Positions 45,575 to 56,650 of a stretch of 64,000 bases of DNA are shown here, one piece after another. The notes below the pieces were generated by a model. That model saw nothing but the letters and a program-made list of their open reading frames with translations. It did not search any database and was not told where the DNA came from. Position numbers and translations under genes: made by a program. This DNA is from Pseudomonas massiliensis (lineage in GTDB: Bacteria > Pseudomonadota > Gammaproteobacteria > Pseudomonadales > Pseudomonadaceae), in contig NZ_CCYK01000006.1 in assembly GCF_000826105.1 (NCBI RefSeq), positions 806,001-870,000 of the forward strand, given 5' to 3'. Within the stretch, counting starts at the first letter, position 1; the number at the start of each line of letters is the position of its first letter.

Positions 45575-48433
45575 ATGCCTTTCAACGTTGCCCTGACTAC
45601 CGAAAACGAATTCATTGGCCGCCATATCGGGCCTGGCGCCGAAGATGAGCGCGCCCTTCTGGCCACCCTGGGCTTCGACAGCCTGGAAGCGCTGACGGCC
45701 GCCGTGGTGCCCGACACCATCAAGGGCACCAGCGTGCTCGAGCAGACCCAGGGCCAGAGCGAAGCCCAGGCCCTGGCTGCGCTCAAGGCCATCGCCGGCC
45801 GCAACCGGTTGCTCACCAGCTTGATCGGGCAGGGGTACTACAACACCCACACCCCCGCCCCCATCTTGCGCAACCTGCTGGAAAACCCCGCCTGGTACAC
45901 CGCCTACACGCCTTATCAGCCAGAGATATCCCAGGGCCGCCTGGAGGCACTGCTGAATTTCCAGACGATGGTCAGCGACCTCACCGGGCTGCCTATCGCC
46001 AACGCTTCGCTGCTGGATGAAGCCACCGCCGCCGCCGAAGCCATGACCTTCTGCAAGCGCCTGTCGAAAAACCGCGCAGCCAAGGCCTTCTTTGCCTCCG
46101 CGCACTGCCACCCGCAAACGCTGGATGTATTGCGTACCCGCGCCGAACCTTTGGGAATCGAGGTGGTGGTGGCCGACGAACACCTTCTGGAAGACACCAG
46201 CGGCTTCTTCGGCGCGCTGCTGCAATACCCGGCCAGCAATGGCGACCTGCTGGACTACCGCGCGGTGGTTGAGCGTTTCCATAGCAGCCAGGCCCTGGTG
46301 GCAGTGGCGGCTGACTTGCTGGCGCTGACCTTGCTCAGCCCACCCGGTGACTTCGGCGCCGACGTGGCCATCGGCAGCGCCCAGCGCTTCGGCGTGCCCC
46401 TGGGCTTCGGCGGGCCTCATGCGGCATATTTCGCCACCCGAGACGCCTACAAGCGCGACATGCCGGGCCGCCTGGTGGGGGTGTCCATCGACCGCCTCGG
46501 CAAGCCTGCGTACCGCCTCGCCATGCAGACCCGTGAGCAGCACATTCGTCGCGAGAAGGCTACCAGCAACATCTGCACCGCCCAGGTATTGCTGGCCAAT
46601 ATCGCCAGCATGTTCGCCGTCTACCATGGCCCTGAGGGCCTGCGCCGAATCGCCCAGCGCACCCACGCCCTGACCGCGATCCTGGCGGCGGGCCTGACGC
46701 AGATGGGCGTGGTGGTGGAGCAAACCCACTTCTTCGACACCCTGACCCTGCGCACCGGCGCCGATACCGCCAACTTGCATGCCAAGGCGCGCGACGCGGG
46801 CTACAACCTGCGCCATGTGGACGAGCAGCGCCTGGGCCTGTCCCTGGATGAAACCAGTCGTCAAGCCGATGTGGAAGCCCTGTGGGGTCTGTTCGCCAAG
46901 GGTACCCTGCCCCGGTTCGAAGCCCTGCGCGCCGGTACCGACAGCGCCTTGCCCGAGGCTCAACTACGCCAGGGAGAGATCCTCGGTCATCCGGTGTTCA
47001 ACCGTTATCACTCCGAAACCGAACTGATGCGCTATCTGCGTCGGCTGGCGGACAAGGACCTGGCCCTGGACCGGACCATGATCCCCCTGGGTTCGTGCAC
47101 CATGAAGCTGAACGCCGCCAGCGAGATGATCCCCGTGACCTGGGCCGAGTTCGGTCATCTGCATCCCTTCGCACCGGCCGAGCAGAGCCAGGGCTACCAG
47201 GCCTTGACCGAAGAACTGGAGGCCATGCTGTGTGCCGCCACCGGCTATGACGCCGTGTCGCTGCAACCCAACGCCGGGTCCCAGGGCGAGTATGCGGGTT
47301 TGTTGGCCATTCGTGCCTACCACCTGAGCCGCGGCGATCACCAGCGCGACCTCTGCCTCATCCCTTCCTCGGCCCATGGCACCAACCCCGCCACGGCGCA
47401 CATGGCCGGGATGCGCGTGGTGGTCACCGCGTGCGATGCCCGCGGCAACATCGACATCGACGACCTGCGCGCCAAGGCTGAGGAGCACCGGGACCGCCTG
47501 GCCGCGCTGATGATCACCTATCCCTCCACCCACGGTGTGTTCGAGGAAGGCATCGGCGAAATCTGCCAGATCATCCATGACAACGGCGGCCAGGTGTACA
47601 TCGACGGCGCCAACATGAACGCCATGGTCGGCCTGTGCGCGCCGGGCAAGTTCGGCGGCGACGTTTCCCACCTGAACCTGCACAAGACCTTCTGCATTCC
47701 TCATGGCGGTGGCGGCCCCGGTGTTGGTCCTATTGGCGTCAAGGCGCACCTGGCCCCCTTCCTGCCTGGCCACGAGCAGCTGGCTCGCAAGGAGGGCGCG
47801 GTGTGCGCGGCTCCGTTCGGCAGTGCCAGTATCCTGCCGATCACCTGGATGTACATTCGCATGATGGGCGGCGCCGGGCTCAAGCGGGCCTCCCAGGTCG
47901 CCATCCTCAACGCTAACTACATCGCCCGCCGCCTGGAGGAGCATTACCCAGTGCTCTACACCGGCAGCAACGGCCTGGTCGCCCATGAGTGCATCCTCGA
48001 CCTGCGCCCGCTCAAGGACAGCAGCGGCATCAGCGTGGACGACGTGGCCAAGCGCTTGATCGACTTTGGCTTCCACGCCCCGACCATGTCCTTCCCGGTG
48101 GCCGGCACACTCATGATCGAGCCGACTGAAAGCGAGTCCAGGCAGGAGCTTGATCGCTTCTGCGACGCGATGATCTGCATTCGTGAAGAAATTCGCGCGG
48201 TGGAAAGCGGCGCCCTGGACCCGGAGGACAACCCGCTGAAGAACGCGCCACACACGGCTGAGGAACTGATGGGGGAATGGGCGCACAGCTATAGCCGCGA
48301 GCAGGCCGCCTATCCCTTGGCCAGCCTGCGGGGCACCAAGTACTGGCCGCCGGTCGCCCGGGTCGACAACGTGTTCGGTGACCGCAACCTGGTCTGCGCA
48401 TGCCCGCCCATCGAAGCTTACCAAGAGGCCTGA
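45575..48433 (+). CDS. gcvP: Glycine dehydrogenase (decarboxylating), P protein
   Basis: 952 residues, full-length fused form. PLP-dependent decarboxylation of glycine onto the H-protein lipoyl arm. PLP Lys704 in [18 protein letters not shown]-terminal FIGRHIGP and the duplicated fold are intact. Pseudomonas genomes often hold a second gcv set elsewhere. Confidence 0.96.
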   Translation: MPFNVALTTENEFIGRHIGPGAEDERALLATLGFDSLEALTAAVVPDTIKGTSVLEQTQGQSEAQALAALKAIAGRNRLLTSLIGQGYYNTHTPAPILRNLLENPAWYTAYTPYQPEISQGRLEALLNFQTMVSDLTGLPIANASLLDEATAAAEAMTFCKRLSKNRAAKAFFASAHCHPQTLDVLRTRAEPLGIEVVVADEHLLEDTSGFFGALLQYPASNGDLLDYRAVVERFHSSQALVAVAADLLALTLLSPPGDFGADVAIGSAQRFGVPLGFGGPHAAYFATRDAYKRDMPGRLVGVSIDRLGKPAYRLAMQTREQHIRREKATSNICTAQVLLANIASMFAVYHGPEGLRRIAQRTHALTAILAAGLTQMGVVVEQTHFFDTLTLRTGADTANLHAKARDAGYNLRHVDEQRLGLSLDETSRQADVEALWGLFAKGTLPRFEALRAGTDSALPEAQLRQGEILGHPVFNRYHSETELMRYLRRLADKDLALDRTMIPLGSCTMKLNAASEMIPVTWAEFGHLHPFAPAEQSQGYQALTEELEAMLCAATGYDAVSLQPNAGSQGEYAGLLAIRAYHLSRGDHQRDLCLIPSSAHGTNPATAHMAGMRVVVTACDARGNIDIDDLRAKAEEHRDRLAALMITYPSTHGVFEEGIGEICQIIHDNGGQVYIDGANMNAMVGLCAPGKFGGDVSHLNLHKTFCIPHGGGGPGVGPIGVKAHLAPFLPGHEQLARKEGAVCAAPFGSASILPITWMYIRMMGGAGLKRASQVAILNANYIARRLEEHYPVLYTGSNGLVAHECILDLRPLKDSSGISVDDVAKRLIDFGFHAPTMSFPVAGTLMIEPTESESRQELDRFCDAMICIREEIRAVESGALDPEDNPLKNAPHTAEELMGEWAHSYSREQAAYPLASLRGTKYWPPVARVDNVFGDRNLVCACPPIEAYQEA

Positions 48434-48448
48434 AGGCCGGAGCGGATC

Positions 48449-49825
48449 ATGTCTTTGAGTGTGTTCGACCTGTTCAAGATCGGCATCGGCCCGTCCAGCT
48501 CCCATACCGTGGGGCCCATGCGTGCCGCCGCGCGTTTCGTCGAGGGCATGCGCCGGGATGGTCTGCTCGAGTCGGTGCGGGAGGTTCGCGTCGAGCTGTA
48601 CGGTTCGCTAGGCGCCACGGGCAAGGGTCATGGCAGTGACAAAGCCGTGCTCCTGGGCCTGGAAGGCGAACAGCCAGACACTATCGACACCCGTGCCCTG
48701 GAGGCGCGCCTGGCGACCATCCGCGCCAACGGCTGCTTGCGGCTGGGGGGCGAGCGAGAAATCCCCTTCGTGGAAAAGCAGCACCTGGCGATGATCCGCA
48801 AGCCCCTGCCCTACCACCCCAACGGCATGATCTTTCGCGCTCTGGATGGCGCGGGCCTGCAGGTGCGCAGCCGGGAATACTACTCTGTCGGCGGCGGTTT
48901 CGTGGTGGATGACAGCGCCGTCGGCACCGACCGCATCGTTGCGGACACCACCGTGCTGCCGCTGCCCTTCACCACTGCCAGGCAGTTGCTGGCGCATTGC
49001 GCCGAGCAAGGCCTTTCGGTCAGCCAGGTGATGCTGGCGAACGAGGCCGCCTGGCGCCCTGAAAGCGAAACCCGTACCGGCCTGTTGCACATCTGGCAGG
49101 TAATGCAGCAATGCGTGGCTGCCGGATGTGAAAACGAAGGCATTCTTCCCGGGGGGCTTAAGGTGAAACGCCGCGCGGCGGGGCTGTACCGGCAACTGCG
49201 TAGCCATCCCGAGGCCGCTCTGCGCGACAGCCTGTCAGTGCTGGACTGGGTGAATCTCTATGCGCTGGCGGTCAACGAAGAAAACGCCAGCGGCGGCCGG
49301 GTGGTCACCGCGCCCACCAACGGCGCGGCCGGTATCGTTCCAGCGGTGCTGCATTACTACATGCGCTTCGTCCCCGGGGCCACCGAGGACGGCGTTATCC
49401 GCTTCCTGCTGACAGCGGCGGCCATCGGCATTCTTTATAAAGAGAACGCCTCCATCTCTGGCGCCGAGGTCGGCTGCCAGGGCGAAGTAGGCGTGGCCTG
49501 CTCAATGGCCGCCGGCGGCCTGTGCGAGGTGATGGGCGGTACCCCTCAGCAGGTGGAGAACGCCGCGGAGATCGGCATGGAGCACAACCTGGGCCTGACC
49601 TGCGACCCCATCGGTGGCCTGGTACAGGTGCCCTGCATCGAGCGCAACGCCATGGGCTCGGTCAAGGCGATCAACGCTGTGCGCATGGCCCTGCGTGGGG
49701 ACGGCCAGCACCATGTGTCCCTGGACAAGGTCATCCGCACCATGCGCCAGACGGGAGCCGACATGAAGAGCAAGTACAAGGAAACCGCTCGCGGCGGCCT
49801 GGCGGTCAACATTATCGAATGCTGA
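48449..49825 (+). CDS. sdaA: L-serine ammonia-lyase (iron-sulfur)
   Basis: 458 residues, single-chain type. Deaminates serine to pyruvate and ammonia with a 4Fe-4S cluster. Starts [20 protein letters not shown]; cluster-region cysteines appear in [32 protein letters not shown] and the final Cys at the C-terminus (IIEC). In the operon it disposes of serine formed from glycine. Confidence 0.95.
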   Translation: MSLSVFDLFKIGIGPSSSHTVGPMRAAARFVEGMRRDGLLESVREVRVELYGSLGATGKGHGSDKAVLLGLEGEQPDTIDTRALEARLATIRANGCLRLGGEREIPFVEKQHLAMIRKPLPYHPNGMIFRALDGAGLQVRSREYYSVGGGFVVDDSAVGTDRIVADTTVLPLPFTTARQLLAHCAEQGLSVSQVMLANEAAWRPESETRTGLLHIWQVMQQCVAAGCENEGILPGGLKVKRRAAGLYRQLRSHPEAALRDSLSVLDWVNLYALAVNEENASGGRVVTAPTNGAAGIVPAVLHYYMRFVPGATEDGVIRFLLTAAAIGILYKENASISGAEVGCQGEVGVACSMAAGGLCEVMGGTPQQVENAAEIGMEHNLGLTCDPIGGLVQVPCIERNAMGSVKAINAVRMALRGDGQHHVSLDKVIRTMRQTGADMKSKYKETARGGLAVNIIEC

Positions 49826-49858
49826 CGGCCCCATGGCCGCGGCAGAAGGAGCTCACCG

Positions 49859-50980
49859 ATGTCCGATGTATTGCTGCAAACACCCCTGCACGCGTTGCAC
49901 CTGGAATTGGGCGCGCGCATGGTGCCTTTCGCTGGCTACCAGATGCCCGTGCAATATCCTTTGGGCGTGCTCAAGGAGCATTTGCACACTCGCGCCCAGG
50001 CAGGGTTGTTCGACGTTTCCCATATGGGTCAGATTCGCCTCACAGGCCCCGGCGTCTGCGCTGAGCTGGAACGCCTGGTGCCGGTTGATATCCTCGACCT
50101 TGCGGTGGGCCAGCAGCGTTACGCGCTGTTTACCAACGAGGACGGCGGCATCCTGGATGACCTGATGGTAGCCAAGCTGGGGCCTGAGGAGCTTTTCCTA
50201 GTGGTCAACGCGGCCTGCAAGGAAGCTGACCTGGCCCACCTGCGCCAGCATCTGCCAGGCAACCTGAGCATCGAGCCGCTGTTCGACAGCCGCGCGCTTC
50301 TGGCCTTGCAGGGGCCGCTGGCCGCGACGGTGCTGAGCCGCCTGCAACCTGCGGTGGCGACCCTGACCTTCATGCAGATCGCCGAGGTGGAACTCCTGGG
50401 GGCCGCCTGCCTGGTCAGCCGTTCGGGTTATACCGGAGAGGACGGCTATGAAATCTCGGTACCTACGGCTTGTGCCGAGGCGCTGGCTCGCCGTCTCCTG
50501 CAGGAGTCGGAAGTCCAGCCCATCGGCCTGGGCGCCCGCGACTCCCTGCGCCTGGAAGCCGGCCTCTGCTTGTACGGCCATGACATGAACGCTGGAATGA
50601 CGCCTGTGGAGTCCAGCCTGGGCTGGGCGATTTCCAAGGCCCGGCGTCAGGATGGCGCGCGCGCTGGAGGCTTTCCCGGCGCGCAACGGATCTTTGCCCA
50701 GCAACGGGACGGAGTCGCGCGTAAACGGGTTGGTTTGTTGCCAGACGGCAAACTACCCGTACGTGAAGGTGCCGACGTCATCGATGAGCAGGGTACCGTG
50801 GTGGGCCGGGTATGCAGCGGCGGCTTCGGCCCTACCTTGAACGCGCCCGTGGCCATGGCATGGCTGGAAGTGCCCTACTGTGGCAAAGGTACCCAACTTC
50901 GTGCACTGGTCAGGGGCAAGCCAGTGCCTGTTACGGTAGCACCCATGCCCTTCGTGGCGCAGCGGTATTACCGAGGCTAA
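49859..50980 (+). CDS. gcvT: Glycine cleavage system T protein (aminomethyltransferase)
   Basis: 373 residues. Moves the methylene group from H protein to tetrahydrofolate, releasing ammonia. Signatures [30 protein letters not shown] and [21 protein letters not shown] are intact. Last gene of the operon; AAGGAG precedes the ATG. Confidence 0.95.
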   Translation: MSDVLLQTPLHALHLELGARMVPFAGYQMPVQYPLGVLKEHLHTRAQAGLFDVSHMGQIRLTGPGVCAELERLVPVDILDLAVGQQRYALFTNEDGGILDDLMVAKLGPEELFLVVNAACKEADLAHLRQHLPGNLSIEPLFDSRALLALQGPLAATVLSRLQPAVATLTFMQIAEVELLGAACLVSRSGYTGEDGYEISVPTACAEALARRLLQESEVQPIGLGARDSLRLEAGLCLYGHDMNAGMTPVESSLGWAISKARRQDGARAGGFPGAQRIFAQQRDGVARKRVGLLPDGKLPVREGADVIDEQGTVVGRVCSGGFGPTLNAPVAMAWLEVPYCGKGTQLRALVRGKPVPVTVAPMPFVAQRYYRG

Positions 50981-51062
50981 GCTATATAGGCGCCATCGAC
51001 GGTTTTTTGTAACAGTCACGTCATGGCGCTGTGTTTGCATAGCAAACCGCAGGAACTATTCG

Positions 51063-51108
51063 ACGCTTATATAAGCGTTTGTTCCAACTGCTGGCCTGTT
51101 TGGAACAA
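51063..51108. promoter_or_regulatory. Two strong palindromes upstream of the cold-shock-type gene
   Basis: ACGCTTATATAAGCGT at 51063-51078 is a perfect 16-bp palindrome. It is followed at once by TTGTTCCAA-N12-TTGGAACAA at 51079-51108 with perfect 9-bp arms. They lie in the 369-base gap 50981-51349, upstream of the candidate csp promoter. No known operator fits either. Confidence 0.6.
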
Positions 51109-51155
51109 GGCAGAAAAACGGTAAGAAAAGGCACGAAAGCATCCCGATTCGGGGC

Positions 51156-51185
51156 TTGTTTTTGTAACTGGAGTTGGCGTAGAGT
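51156..51185 (+). promoter_or_regulatory. Candidate promoter of the cold-shock-type gene
   Basis: TTGTTT-N18-TAGAGT; the transcript would carry a leader of about 155 bases before the csp ATG. Such long leaders are typical of cspA-family genes. Confidence 0.45.
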
Positions 51186-51349
51186 CGTCTCGACTGTGTT
51201 TGCATGGGTCGCTATGGTTCGTGACCTGGGCAGTAGCGTGATGGCTTTGCTACAACCCGTTCTACGCCTCTACTTCCTGCAACCAGCAAACAGCGAACTT
51301 TCATACTGGAAAGTGGCTGACATCAACATTGAGTTTCAAGGAATAAGAC

Positions 51350-51562
51350 ATGAGCGAGCGTCAGAGCGGTACCGTCAAGTGGTTCAACGACGAAAAAGGT
51401 TTTGGTTTTATCACTCCTGAGAGCGGTCCGGACCTGTTCGTGCACTTCCGCGCTATTCAAGGCAACGGCTTCAAGAGCCTGAAAGAAGGCCAGAAAGTCA
51501 CTTTCAAAGCCGTGCAAGGCCAGAAGGGCATGCAGGCAGACGAAGTTCAAGCCGAAGGCTGA
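51350..51562 (+). CDS. CspA-family cold-shock domain protein
   Basis: 70 residues, one cold-shock domain with RNP1 KGFGFITPE and RNP2 LFVHFRAI (the usual VFVHF varied at its first residue). Binds single-stranded RNA or DNA and prevents RNA secondary structure. AAGGAATAAGAC precedes the ATG. Pseudomonas carries several paralogues; cold inducibility of this one is not shown by the sequence. Confidence 0.93.
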   Translation: MSERQSGTVKWFNDEKGFGFITPESGPDLFVHFRAIQGNGFKSLKEGQKVTFKAVQGQKGMQADEVQAEG

Positions 51563-51575
51563 TCCACTTCGCATG

Positions 51576-51609
51576 AAAAAGCCCCGGCAAGAACCGGGGC
51601 TTTTTTTTG
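51576..51609. terminator. Bidirectional terminator between csp and lptG
   Basis: Stem GCCCCGG / CCGGGGC with a six-base loop, flanked by AAAAA on the left and eight T on the right, so it can stop transcription from both sides. Confidence 0.9.
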
Positions 51610-51684
51610 CTTGTTCGGTGAAGTGCAGCCCAACTGCCAAACAGGGCGCTCCTCGGCGCCCCCCTTCGCTCGTCCAGTTGGCGC

Positions 51685-52746
51685 CTACCCTGCCCTGCGC
51701 AGCAGCCAGGCACCGGCAATGGCACATACCGCCGCTGGCAACGCCACCGCCAGCAACGGCGGGAAGCCGAACACCAGGCTTGAGGGCCCTAGCAGGTCCT
51801 GGGCGATACGGAACACGAAGCCCACCAGCACGCCGGTGAATACCCGCTGCCCCAGGGTCACCGAACGCAGCGGACCGAAGATGAACGAGATCGCCATCAG
51901 CACCAGGGCCACCGTCACCAAGGGCTGCAGCACCTTGGTCCAGAATGCCAGCCAGTATTTTCCACTGTTCAGACCTTGAGCGCTCAGGTAGTGGATGTAG
52001 TCCCACAGGCCGGTGATAGAGAGCGACTCGGGCGCCATCACCACCGTGCCGAGGAGCTGGGGCGTGAGCGCCACATCCCAACGCAGCGCGTCCTGGTTGA
52101 CCACTTCGGTATGGTCGCCCTTGAACTCGGTGGTGGTGACCTGATTCAACTGCCAGTGGTCCTGTTCGTAGGTGGCCTTGCGAGCGAAACTGGAACGCAA
52201 CAGGTGGCGCTGGTCGTCGAATTCGTAGCGGGTCACGCCATACAACAGGCCGTTGGGCTGCACCGTGTTGATATGGATGTACTCATTGCCCTGGCGATGC
52301 CACAGCCCGTGCTTGCCGCTCTGCGCTTCACCGCCGCCCTGGGCGAGGGAGCGAGAGGCCTGAGCCTGATCCTCGGCCGCCGGGGCGACGTACTCACCGA
52401 TGAGCACACCGGCCAGCATCAGCACCAGCATCGGCTTCATCACCGCCCAGACAATGCGCGCCACCGACACGCCGGCGGCGCGCATGATGGTCAGCTCGCT
52501 GCTGCTGGCGAGGCTGCCGAGGCCGATCAGGCAGCCGATCAGGGCCGACATCGGCAATAGCTCATACAGCCGCCGTGGCGCGGTCAGCAACACGTACCAG
52601 GCGGCGTTCCCAAGGGTATAGGTGTCGCTCAGGTCACCCAGTTCGTCGATCAGGGCGAACAGGGTCGCCAGGCCCAGGATGATGCCCAGCACCGCCAGGA
52701 TGGCGACGAAAACGCTACGGCCGATATATCCGTCGAGCTTTTTCAT
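51685..52746 (-). CDS. lptG: LPS export ABC transporter permease LptG
   Basis: 353 residues, YjgP/YjgQ family: six membrane helices around a periplasmic jellyroll (about 130-265). The start MKKLDGYIGRSVF fits LptG. With LptF and LptB it extracts lipopolysaccharide from the inner membrane. The ATG overlaps the lptF stop (ATGA). Confidence 0.92.
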   Translation of the reverse strand: MKKLDGYIGRSVFVAILAVLGIILGLATLFALIDELGDLSDTYTLGNAAWYVLLTAPRRLYELLPMSALIGCLIGLGSLASSSELTIMRAAGVSVARIVWAVMKPMLVLMLAGVLIGEYVAPAAEDQAQASRSLAQGGGEAQSGKHGLWHRQGNEYIHINTVQPNGLLYGVTRYEFDDQRHLLRSSFARKATYEQDHWQLNQVTTTEFKGDHTEVVNQDALRWDVALTPQLLGTVVMAPESLSITGLWDYIHYLSAQGLNSGKYWLAFWTKVLQPLVTVALVLMAISFIFGPLRSVTLGQRVFTGVLVGFVFRIAQDLLGPSSLVFGFPPLLAVALPAAVCAIAGAWLLRRAG

Positions 52747-53861
52747 TGGGCCACCTCCATGCGGCTACGCCGACGCGCCTGGGCCAGTCGCCAGGGTTGC
52801 CAGCCCATCATCGCCACGCCGATGACCAGGAAGAGTGCATGCACCCACCACAATCCAAGGCCGATGGGCAGCCGTCCCTTTTCCAGGGCGCTGCGCACCG
52901 AGATCAGGATGGTCAGGTAGGCCATGTACAAGAGGATTGCCGGCAACAGCTTGAGGAAGCGGCCCTGGCGTGGGTTGACCCGTGAAAGCGGAACCGCCAT
53001 CAGTGTCACAATGAAGACCAGCAGAGGCAAGGACAACCGCCATTGCAGTTCGGCGCGGTCCCTCAGTTCGGAGGAGCCCAGCAGCGTGGCCGTTGGAATC
53101 GCCTCGCGCTCGCTGATTTCCTCGCTTACCTCCGGCTTGGGCAGCATCACCCCGTAGGTTTCATACTTGATCGCCCGGTAATCCGGTTGCCCCGGATTGC
53201 CGTCATAACGGTAGCCGTTCTCCAGGATCAGGTAGCGGTTGCCATCGGCGTGCATTTCCTGGCGTCCCTTGTCCGCCACCAGCACGGAAATGCCTCGGTC
53301 CTTCTTGCCGTCACCAGAGGCGCGCGTCTCCGAAATGAAGACGCCGCCCAGGTTGGCCCGGTCTTCGGAAAGCTCTTCGGTGTAGGTTACCCGCGAACCG
53401 TCGCGCAGCATCTGGAAGCGCCCCGGCACGAGGGTGTCGAACTCGGTGAGCGCATCCTGCTGGTTGAGGATCTGCGCCACCCGGGTGACACCCTGGGGCG
53501 CCAGGCCCAGGCTGAGCCAGGCCACCAGCGCCGCTACCACCGCGGCCGGGACCATGGTGATGCCCAGCAACCTTTGCTGGCTCATGCCCGTGGCCGACAG
53601 CACGGTCATTTCGCTTTCCAGGTACAGCCGCCCGTAGGCCAGCAGGATGCCCAGGAACAAGCCCAACGGGAGAATCAGCTGCAGGAAGCCAGGCAGGCGA
53701 AAACCCATGATCTGGAACAGCACGCCAGGGTCCAGCGCGCCGCTGGCGGCCTGGGCCAGGTACTTGATGAAGCGCCCGCTCATGATGATCACCAGCAGCA
53801 CGGCGCTTACCGCGCTCAGCGTGATCAGGACTTCGCGGGACAGATAACGGAAAACGATCAA
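52743..53861 (-). CDS. lptF: LPS export ABC transporter permease LptF
   Basis: 372 residues if translation starts at the TTG at 53861 (reading IVFRYLSREVLITLS), which follows GGAG with an eight-base gap and matches LptF N-termini. An open frame with 19 more codons exists upstream but lacks family character. Six helices and a periplasmic domain. Divergent from pepA. Confidence 0.88.
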   Translation of the reverse strand: MIVFRYLSREVLITLSAVSAVLLVIIMSGRFIKYLAQAASGALDPGVLFQIMGFRLPGFLQLILPLGLFLGILLAYGRLYLESEMTVLSATGMSQQRLLGITMVPAAVVAALVAWLSLGLAPQGVTRVAQILNQQDALTEFDTLVPGRFQMLRDGSRVTYTEELSEDRANLGGVFISETRASGDGKKDRGISVLVADKGRQEMHADGNRYLILENGYRYDGNPGQPDYRAIKYETYGVMLPKPEVSEEISEREAIPTATLLGSSELRDRAELQWRLSLPLLVFIVTLMAVPLSRVNPRQGRFLKLLPAILLYMAYLTILISVRSALEKGRLPIGLGLWWVHALFLVIGVAMMGWQPWRLAQARRRSRMEVAQ

Positions 53862-54090
53862 ACCAGACACTCCGAGGTTACCCGCCTCAGCGGCCATGGA
53901 CTCGGGCGACACGCGCACAGGCCCGACGGAAAAAGTGCGCGCATTATCCTGTGAATGGGGGTGCCTGTCACTTGGCGACGTGCGGCCAGGGTTGTCAGGG
54001 GGTCAGGCTCGGGCTCAAACTGAGCCTCATGCTCGCGCGTGCCCTGCTGCCGCGCCGCGCCGCATTCGAATAACTGACTGAGGACGCTAA

Positions 54091-55578
<1,488 letters not shown>

Positions 55579-55584
55579 GGAGCC

Positions 55585-55614
55585 AGGGCCGCGCGGCACC
55601 ACCCGCGCGGCCCT
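55585..55614. other. Very stable hairpin directly before holC
   Basis: Perfect 12-bp stem AGGGCCGCGCGG / CCGCGCGGCCCT with a six-base loop, seven bases after the pepA stop and eight before the holC ATG. No T run follows. It could weaken holC initiation or end part of the pepA transcript. Confidence 0.6.
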
Positions 55615-55622
55615 CGATATAC

Positions 55623-56051
55623 ATGACCCAAGTCGATTTCTATATTCTGCCCAGCCCGCTGCCCGCGGTGCGCCTGGATTTCGCCTGCAAACTCACGGAA
55701 AAGGCCTGGCGCCTGGGCCACCGGGTGCACCTGCATTGCCAGGACGAAGCCCAACTTAACGAACTCGACGGCCTGCTCTGGCGGTTCAAGGGCGAGAGCT
55801 TCGTTCCTCACAGCCCGGGAGACGACATGAGCCTCGCGCCCGTTACCCTGGGCCTGGGCACACCTCACGGCGAGCATCAGGACCTTCTGGTCAACCTCAC
55901 CCTGGCCATACCGGCCTTCGTGGAACGCTTCACCCGGGTGGCCGAGGTCGTCACTGCCGACCCCGCCATGCGCGCCCAGGCGCGAGACAATTTCCGCTTC
56001 TACCGTGAACAGGGCTATCCTTTGCAGGATCACCGCCTGACGCGTATCTGA
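55623..56051 (+). CDS. holC: DNA polymerase III chi subunit
   Basis: 142 residues starting MTQVDFYILPSP at the ATG 55623; the frame is open far upstream through pepA but this start matches HolC. Chi links the clamp loader (through psi) to SSB. No Shine-Dalgarno is visible, because a GC hairpin occupies the space. Confidence 0.92.
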   Translation: MTQVDFYILPSPLPAVRLDFACKLTEKAWRLGHRVHLHCQDEAQLNELDGLLWRFKGESFVPHSPGDDMSLAPVTLGLGTPHGEHQDLLVNLTLAIPAFVERFTRVAEVVTADPAMRAQARDNFRFYREQGYPLQDHRLTRI

Positions 56052-56060
56052 GTTGCCTTC

Positions 56061-56477
56061 ATGGATAAACCCGCCCCCCTGCCCGACTCCACCCAGCTCC
56101 TGGACGATCTCGAGTCCATCCGCCGCCTGCTGGGCGACGATGCCCTGGAGCCTCCAGTGCTCACCGAAACCGTCGAGGCATCGCCGGAAGAGGCCATCCC
56201 CTTGCTGTTCGAAGCCGTGGACGTCCCCGAAGACCGTCTTGCCGACGCGCCACTGCTGCTTGAAGTCGCTTCCCCCGCTCGGCCGACCCCGGAACAAAAC
56301 CGCCAGGATACGCTCCTGCACCTGGACGCCGACTTGCGCGAAGCTGCCCGCAAGATCATGCAGGACGTCATCGACGATTTCGCGCCCCATATCGAAACCG
56401 AGATCAAGCGGCGCCTGGAAGCCCGCATGCAACGCCTGATCGAACGTCCTGTCGGTACGCCCGGGTCCGGCTTCTAG
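56061..56477 (+). CDS. Hypothetical acidic protein between holC and valS
   Basis: 138 residues, acidic and Pro/Glu-rich in the first half, then an amphipathic helical C-terminus (LREAARKIMQDVIDDFAPHIETEIKRRLEARMQRLIER). It is conserved in this position in pseudomonads, as I recall, and is often mislabelled as a Pol III chi-associated protein. Nine bases after holC, so cotranscribed. Function unknown. Confidence 0.75.
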   Translation: MDKPAPLPDSTQLLDDLESIRRLLGDDALEPPVLTETVEASPEEAIPLLFEAVDVPEDRLADAPLLLEVASPARPTPEQNRQDTLLHLDADLREAARKIMQDVIDDFAPHIETEIKRRLEARMQRLIERPVGTPGSGF

Positions 56478-56650
56478 CCAAGACCGCCAAGCGAATCGCG
56501 ATCTGCTTCCGTGGGACCCCAGCGCCAGCTGGGGAATGACTTCAGCGAGCCTTGCCACTCGGCAGCTCCGCTGCCGCCTACACCCTGGCGCCCCTTGCCG
56601 TTATACTGTCCGGCTTTCCCGAATCGTTGCCTTACAGGGCCCTGCCGCGC

